Shown piece by piece: positions 58,079 to 64,000 of a stretch of 64,000 nt of DNA. Below the pieces are notes generated by a model, which worked only from the letters and a program-made list of their open reading frames with translations, searched no databases and was not told the origin of the DNA. The stretch comes from Metaphire vulgaris (Eukaryota; Annelida; Clitellata; Crassiclitellata; Megascolecidae). The position numbers and the translations under genes were made by a program. The stretch is from contig CM030865.1 in NCBI GenBank assembly GCA_018105865.1, forward strand, positions 12,055,113-12,119,112, in the 5' to 3' direction. Position 1 is the first letter of the stretch, and each line of letters starts with the position of its first letter.

Positions 58079-58209
58079 GTCCTAACAGGCGTTCATTATT
58101 ATCACAGAATTCTGAATTTGTCGCGCTTCAATTTGCTGCTTTTAGTATTTTTAATCGCAAAAAGAATGCAATTAACAATGCACAAAATATCAGCTTGGAC
58201 AGTTTGCTG

Positions 58210-58212
<3 letters not shown>

Positions 58213-58286
<74 letters not shown>

Positions 58287-58287
58287 G
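58213..58287. repeat. (ATT)n microsatellite beside exon 1
   Basis: 25 units, ending 57 bp downstream of the exon 1 donor in transcript sense. Confidence 0.95.
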
Positions 58288-58343
58288 CTGCTAAAATTCC
58301 TTTAATAATATATGCGCTACAAAAAATTCAGGATGCGACTCAC

Positions 58344-59709
58344 ACGTGACGTCATCGGGTCGCGTGATGACGACGACGAAGACGACTTCCGGTTGGGTCT
58401 CGTAGTCGAGTTTCTTTCCGTCTCGGAGCCGAACAGTTCCGGTGACGGGGTTGATGTCGAGGTCCCTCGGTGCGGGGTCCTTGAATCCGAACAGGTGGTT
58501 GGTTCCATTGCCCAAGGTCAACAGGTCGCCGTACATGCTCTCCGGAATGTCGAACTCCCGCGACCACGTGACGTCGCGTCGAACTCTCGTTGCCGCCGCC
58601 GCCGTCGTCGTCGCTAGGCAGTCGGTTTCTATGGTGACCGTTGCCGGGCGACTCCATTTGTCGCCCGAATCTATGGCGAACGCGAGGATGACGTAATGGC
58701 GCGACCGTAGAAGGCGGCAACATCGTGTCGTGAAGATGAAACCGTGGCTGTCGACTGAAAATTCGAGAATGTCCGGTTCCAATTGGTACGTCACAGCGTC
58801 TCCGTCGGCGTCCGAGGCCGATAGCCGTACCAGTGGTACGTCGAGCGACGTACCGTCGCTGACCATCGCATGGTACTGCGCGTCGTCGAACACCGGGAAA
58901 TTGTCGTTGGCGTTTTCTACGGACACTCGAATCCCGACGGAAACCGGAAGCGGATCCGGAGTGGAAGAGCCGGAAGCGACGACGACGACGACGGCGGCGG
59001 TGAGAGTCAGGGAATACTGGTTCTCCGCTTCGTAGTCCAGTCCCTCCGCCAGAGCTTCCAGTCTCACTGATCCGTCGTCGTTGGCGGCGATCGAGAACAG
59101 GTCGGTGCGACCGGAAGTGAGCGAGTATTCCACCGGCGCTGTGGGTCCACACCGCACCTGCGCCTTCAGGTGATCGAGACCTGCGACAGGTGAGTTTCTG
59201 GCGTTGTTCTCCGCCAGACGGCCCTCGTACAGCTGTTTGGCGAAACCGAAGAAGACGCCGCCGCCACCGTGTTGAACCCGGATCAGCACGACTAGCTCCT
59301 CCTCCTCCTCCTCCTCCTCGTCGCCGAAATTCCTGCCGACGACCATTCGGACGTCTCGTCCCAACAGGTCGGAAATCCGCGAAGAACGCCCGGCGATGAC
59401 GTCACCGTTGCTAAGCAACGCGAAGTATCCGGTGACGTCGTTTCCGCAGTCGTCTGCCGCGTCGTCGTCGTCGTCGTCGTCGACGCAGACGAGTTCTGCG
59501 CGGAAATTCTCGCCGTAGAACCCGAGCGAAATAATCACAGATCCCGGTAGACAGTCGTGTGGAACGACGACGACAAGCTCCTGGGAAACCAAGGAACGAG
59601 GATCGGGAAAACCGGAAGCAAAGAGAATCGTGTACAACAAGAGCTGCTCTACAGACACAAGAGTAGAAAAGACGCCGGTAACCGTGACGTCTATACAACG
59701 GCGGTTCAT
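58344..59709 (-). CDS. Cadherin exon 1: signal peptide, prodomain-like region, first cadherin repeats
   Basis: 455 codons plus 1 nt. I chose the ATG at 59709 (purine at -3); an in-frame TGA lies about 20 codons upstream. A hydrophobic stretch at residues 13-32 looks like a signal peptide. Residues 45-240 form a prodomain-like region (VVVPHDCLPGSVI; NGDVIAGRSS) seen in long N-cadherins. The first linker NANDNFPVF is at 266-274, and LSASDADGD shows the calcium-binding DxD. RVRR at 375-378 is a furin-type site. Trinucleotide tracts encode seven Asp (77-83), eight Glu (131-138), and Val- and Ala-rich runs. The donor is GTGAGT in phase 1. An upstream 5' UTR exon is possible: a plausible acceptor lies about 10 nt before the ATG. 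Confidence 0.9.
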
Positions 59710-59878
59710 TTCTGACGCTGAGTATGACGTCACCGTTTCAGCGCTTTCAGGTGAGTCGTTGATTTTGCTTCATTCGCCTGCAAATCAGAAAGAAGTCTTT
59801 ATCCGTCGCTCCGTCCATCAGACTGGATTTGACAATGGCGGATGACGATTCAAATCACGGAGCGACCATGTCAAGGAC

Positions 59879-60065
59879 ACATTAGCGTCGCCACGGGGGG
59901 CAGGGGGCAAATGGGGCAACTGCCCCAACCTGACCACAGACCACCTATCATATTCTCGCAAATCCGGTGAGAAAGCTTTCTTGTGTGTGGGTGGGGGTAA
60001 CAAATTTGACACGCCAGCCTCTTTTGCCCCCGCCCCCCCCCCAAAATTCCTGGCGAAGCCACTGG
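59879..60065. mobile_element. CATTAGCGTCGCC element near the gene start
   Basis: Ends CATTAGCGTCGCCACGG / CTGGCGAAGCCACTGG with flanking caaggaca on both sides. It lies 170 bp upstream of the cadherin ATG. Confidence 0.72.
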
Positions 60066-60115
60066 CAAGGACAATACAAAATGGCGCTATAGAAGTTCAA
60101 TGAGGATGACGATGA

Positions 60116-60147
<32 letters not shown>

Positions 60148-60334
60148 ATGATGATGATGATGACGACTCAATTTCTAAATAAGTGCGCTAGGAGTGCAGA
60201 CGAAAATGAATGATTTTGAATTCTTTGGGAAAGTCGATGTCAGAAAAAAATCGTGTTTTTCTGATTTTGTTCACTGTAGCTGGTCACAGCTATTTGTTCG
60301 AAATGTCACAGCATACAATCCACAGACATCGTTC

Positions 60335-60335
60335 T

Positions 60336-60384
<49 letters not shown>
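60335..60384. repeat. (CT)n microsatellite
   Basis: 25 CT units upstream of the cadherin start. Confidence 0.93.
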
Positions 60385-60388
<4 letters not shown>

Positions 60389-60570
60389 CTTGATTATTCC
60401 GGTTGCAAAACAGATCGACTGAGATGGGAAATATCAACATAAAGCAAATACAACACAATTATTCTGGATCGTGCGAACCTCAAAACCAGTGCTACGAACC
60501 ACAATAACACACTTCTTTCAATTAGCCATTCATTCCTCCACAGTCGGTCTTACTCTTTCCCTCTGACTGA

Positions 60571-60661
60571 ATGATCTCTGGAATGACCTGGTCTTTTGCG
60601 GATGGATTTGAAGTACCATCGATTGATACCCTTAGGTATTAGAACTGGTGCTATAGAAGTG

Positions 60662-60721
<60 letters not shown>
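60571..60721 (+). repeat. Retroposon 3' end with (ATT)n tail
   Basis: Same body as 7715-7810, with GGTGCTATAGAAGTGCATT running into (ATT)20. Other GGCGCTATAGAAG copies lie near 14327, 28096, 42436 and 60080. Confidence 0.65.
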
Positions 60722-60725
<4 letters not shown>

Positions 60726-61306
60726 ACGGCGTACCGGAAAACCGTAAGACTAGCTTATACAGTATTCTTCTCCCATCATTACGTCTAAAAATTGAAAAGT
60801 CTACGTTTATAACTGTTATCTTTCGTTGCCTCTCCTTCCATTTTTGATTTTTGAAAATGCATGGACCAAACGTGGCCGTATTATGATCTTCGTATAGAAT
60901 TTTATCTAAAAGTTTATACAACATTTTGTGTTGGAAAATATCCCCCCCCCTCCCCCCAAAAAAATACTGCTCAAAACTGTCTGCAGAGACGAACAGATTA
61001 AAACTGTTACTGATTATGGGAAGAGGGTCTACGACACTGGTGCAAACTTGGATGGAAAATGGGAGAGCTCAGCCCCTATATCTTCCTCTTCCCTCTGGCA
61101 GCCCCTCAAAAAGTGGGAAGGGGTTGTTGCCTAGGAACCTAATAGAAGTTTATGCCTATGTTTTAAGCTAAAACTCTTATGGTATTGCGTTCCACCCAAC
61201 CCTTTCCTCCCGACCCTCTGATTTCTGTAGGCCCTACAAATGGAACATAAAAAATGTAGTATCCAAATATTGTATAAGATTCGGTGTACGTTCATATTGT
61301 CAGGCC

Positions 61307-61503
61307 CAGTGGCGGCTCCAGGATTTGGCAAGTGGGGGATGGCGATGGGGTGGCAACTTCTAGACATGGGGGGCCAACCATTTGTTGATAGGTATGTAGT
61401 AGTAGGTATAGGGTCCCAACAAAGGCGTCACTGGGGGCAGGTATTCAATGGGGCACGGGCCTCCAGGGCCCCCCACCAATCCACCAATGTGGAGCCGCCA
61501 CTG
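61307..61503. mobile_element. hAT-like MITE, family A copy 13
   Basis: Full copy with exact target duplication gtcaggcc. It is immediately downstream of the candidate exon at 61535. Confidence 0.88.
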
Positions 61504-61534
61504 GTCAGGCCTTATTGCTTAATTTGTCATGTAC

Positions 61535-61693
61535 CTGTACGTACGTTTCGGCTTCAATGTTCATTGCCTTCCGGTGAAGAGTCGACAGGTAAGATTTCCG
61601 AACTTCCGGGGGAAACTTCGGCGATGACGTCATCGTCATCGCCGAATCGTCATCGTCACTGTGTCGATTGGCGAAATTAGTATTTTCAACGAT
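61535..61693 (-). CDS. Candidate exon, unidentified
   Basis: 53 codons open in phase 0 between a good acceptor (TTTTCAG) and a fair donor (CAG then GTACAT). The peptide contains SDDDDSAMTMTSSPK and PPEVRKSYLSTLHRKAMNI; I do not recognise it. It does not join in frame to cadherin exon 1. It could be an exon of an upstream gene, an untranslated exon or chance. The plus strand also has a strong donor (CAG then GTAAGA) inside it. Confidence 0.25.
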
Positions 61694-61984
61694 CTGAAAA
61701 CTCCACAAAGTCTTCGAAAACAGAAGAAAAATCGGATTCAGACCGACGTCTGAGAAGCCGCGTGTTGCTGGTTGAACGGTTGGGACGTCTAAACATCGAA
61801 GAACACGACGACCATGGTCGACCAACAGAACCCGGTCTATGGACACGCCAAATGCAGTGAAAGCCAACCCCCCAAATGGACTTCTCTACGACGGATATGC
61901 GTCAAAAACGACGCATTGAAACTGCGTCTCTTCCTCATTTCTCAATTGATTTGGGTCTTTGGTGTCTACTATTAAATGGGAGCC

Positions 61985-62142
61985 ATGGATGCTCCTCTGA
62001 AGTCATCACCAGGCCGATCGAACAGTAAACCCCCCCCGCCCCGCTCCACCTACGGCGCCCCGCTCCCACCAGCGACGATACGGTCGGACATGGATGCTGC
62101 TGCTCAGTCGGCCAAAAGAACGGCCAAATCGCACGGGGTACG
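61985..62142 (+). CDS. Candidate first coding exon, unidentified
   Basis: An ATG opens 52 codons ending at a consensus donor GTAAGA (phase 2). The peptide is proline- and serine-rich (KPPPPRSTYGAPLPP, then MDAAAQSAKRTAKSHG). The base composition is coding-like and G+C rich. No downstream exon was found before the window ends. A divergent neighbouring gene is possible but unproven. Confidence 0.2.
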
Positions 62143-63741
62143 GTAAGAACAAGCAAATCGACTGGCGAGGAGCTTGTTCTCAAAGTCACTTTTAAATTCT
62201 GGCGGTCACCAGTTCGTTATTTTGATAATATTAAACATATGACCTTTTTTGCTTGTCATGCTTTTCTTCGTTGTAATAAACAACATTCCATAAAATTTCC
62301 TATTTTCTTGATTATTTGTAAAAAAAATTAAATTGTTGACGTCAACTTTTTTTAAACCCCCTGTCAACAACTGTCATACTTTTCGAACCCCACTATTTTG
62401 TTGATGTAATTAATGGACAGCCCCTTATCACTTTGCGGTGTAGCGTTCACCGCGGCGTGCAAACGACATTAGGGACTGTCCATTAATTACGTCAACAATT
62501 TTTGGGTAATTTTTGACCCTCTCTCCATTGTCAGCAACTGTCAAACTTTCAGTGACCTCCCCCTAAATTATGTCAAAAACTTCTCACCTTCCCCAACTAA
62601 GAGTTAAGATTATTGACGGGTCCTCATAAAATGTTTAGAAGGTTATTACTTTTTGCAGTGATGAGACCTTCCCCCATTTTTGCTCATCGAGTGTCAAAAT
62701 GTGGTGGCGATGACCTTTTGCTTGTCAGGCTTTTTCCGCTGCAACAAATAGCATTACATGAAATTGTTCAACTTCTCTTGACCACCCCCGCCCCCTATCA
62801 ACAACTGTAAAAATTTTCGTCGACACTTTGTTTCCGATGGTCTCATGAAGAAAAAGTGCCCATAGACCAAAATGAGTGAATGAACATTATATATATATAT
62901 ATATACATAGATATACTGTATATGTGTGTGTGTGTGTGTGTGGTGTGTATTTGTGTAATGTGTATTGTTGTTCAACATCTAGAAAAGGATTATTTTGAGT
63001 TTGCCATGTGCTTTTCTCGACAGACAAACTCCACATTACCCTAAAAGCAAAACAGCTTAGGATAAGTCTCATTTATCTTCTCAACGTCGTAATCTTGCAT
63101 TCTGCCCCTCCTCCTCCTCCTCCTCCTCCTCCTCCTCCTCCTCCTCCTCCTCCTCTCCCTCCGCCACAGACTCACCACAGCTCCTCAAAGGTGCAAATGT
63201 TCGCAGGTTTACGTCACCACGAGAATCCCCCTCTGGCGTTAAGTCGAAGGCTTAATCAACACGCATCCATTATTACCATTATTACTAGAGGAAGTAAGAA
63301 CGACTTTCAAACCTCAGCTCCCCCCTCAGCAGCTGCCCCTCCAATCCTCCTCCACCCACCAACCCACCACCGACATTTGTCCTGACCACCCCCCCATCCG
63401 TCGTCGTCTGTGGTGCCAAGATAGGCGCCGTTGTAATTTTCCTCGATAAATTTCTATTCAGACAAAACGCCTGAATGTCACGAAAAATCATACGCTCTCT
63501 CCCCCTCCCCTTCCCCCTCCCTCCCCTCCCCTCGCCGTGTCTGCCCCCCTCCCCCACCGGAGAGCGCCGTACTTCTTCTTCTTCGAAACCATTAGTCCCT
63601 GTTATGCCCCTTGGAAGGTCACGTGACTTCACGACGGCAACAACCTGTTTGCAATTGAGCAGTTGAGTAAAAAAAAATGGAAGAATACAGAGCATTAGGC
63701 TATATACATCTACTGCAGGGTCTACATACACACACACGCAC

Positions 63742-63837
<96 letters not shown>

Positions 63838-64000
63838 TTGGTGGACTGATGCCAAACGACTTTTTGGAAATACCTGTTTATTTACGGTTTTGTGATGTAA
63901 TTTAGCGACGCGAATAACTTTTACCTTTGCAAACTCTTTAGTAAGTAGGCTTCAGCGTGGTGTTTTTATTTTCTTTGTACGTTATAGAGCTTCGAATTAG
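62143..64000. other. Upstream flank, repeats only
   Basis: Two diverged pieces of the GTCCATTAATTACGTCAAC element (62246-62430, 62471-62800), (TA)n, (TG)n, (CCT)n and (GA)n arrays. No exon is supported. Confidence 0.5.
63746..63838. repeat. (GA)n microsatellite
   Basis: About 45 GA units with one slip. (CCT)n is at 63106-63155 and (TG)n at 62918-62942. Confidence 0.93.

Noticed and set aside
59190..59399. Arg-rich plus-strand frame near the gene start
   Set aside because: Antisense of the exon 1 Glu tract region.
59750..59756. Plus-strand donor CAG/GTGAGT just upstream of the cadherin start, with TGACGTCA nearby, as a divergent promoter-exon
   Set aside because: Only nine codons precede it and no downstream exon was found; not enough to annotate.

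Overview
The window is animal (metazoan) nuclear DNA. It is dominated by one large multi-exon gene on the minus strand, embedded in introns full of microsatellites and small DNA transposons. No bacterial, organellar or viral gene is visible. The gene is a neural-cadherin (CadN)-like type III classical cadherin. Its domain order is signal peptide, prodomain-like segment, about 16 cadherin repeats, membrane-proximal region, cysteine-rich/EGF segment and laminin-G. That order, with an EGF-LamG block after the cadherin repeats, is known from non-vertebrate classical cadherins and vertebrate type III cadherins. I cannot name the species; a non-vertebrate bilaterian is the best inference.

Layout. 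The probable start codon is at 59709 and the gene runs leftwards off the window at base 1. I reconstructed 28 exons (numbered 1-23 and 25-29, about 2,440 codons) by matching reading phase across splice sites. Every junction keeps frame except 23 to 25, where one conserved exon ('24') is expected between 7031 and 9747 but was not found. Exon 1 is a single 1.37 kb exon (58344-59709). A 13.8 kb intron (44586-58343) follows, holding long (CT)n, (AGT)n and (GAAT)n arrays and a pair of nested hAT elements. The remaining exons lie between 44585 and 1. Still to come beyond the left edge are the rest of the laminin-G domain(s), the membrane span and the catenin-binding tail.

Introns. At least seven families of short elements with terminal inverted repeats are interspersed. 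Most begin CAGTG or CAGAG and many have 8-bp target-site duplications I could match by eye, so they are hAT-like. There are also TA-flanked Tigger/mariner-like elements, tRNA-derived SINE pieces, and retroposon 3' ends that run into (ATT)n tails. One hAT element (4891-6547) keeps a BED zinc-finger relic; an inner nested hAT (49212-50163) keeps a hAT C-terminal dimerisation relic. Many insertions lie within 10-60 bp of exons. Some overlap splice-site neighbourhoods, and two splice sites lie inside tandem repeats.

Right end. From 59.7 to 64 kb no second gene could be established; two short candidate exons near 61.5-62.1 kb are listed with low confidence. I saw no convincing new biological system. 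The notable content is genome architecture: tandem duplication of a splice acceptor, an intron flanked by 12-nt direct repeats, a pair of elements with crosswise-matching target duplications, and unusually degenerate donor sites.
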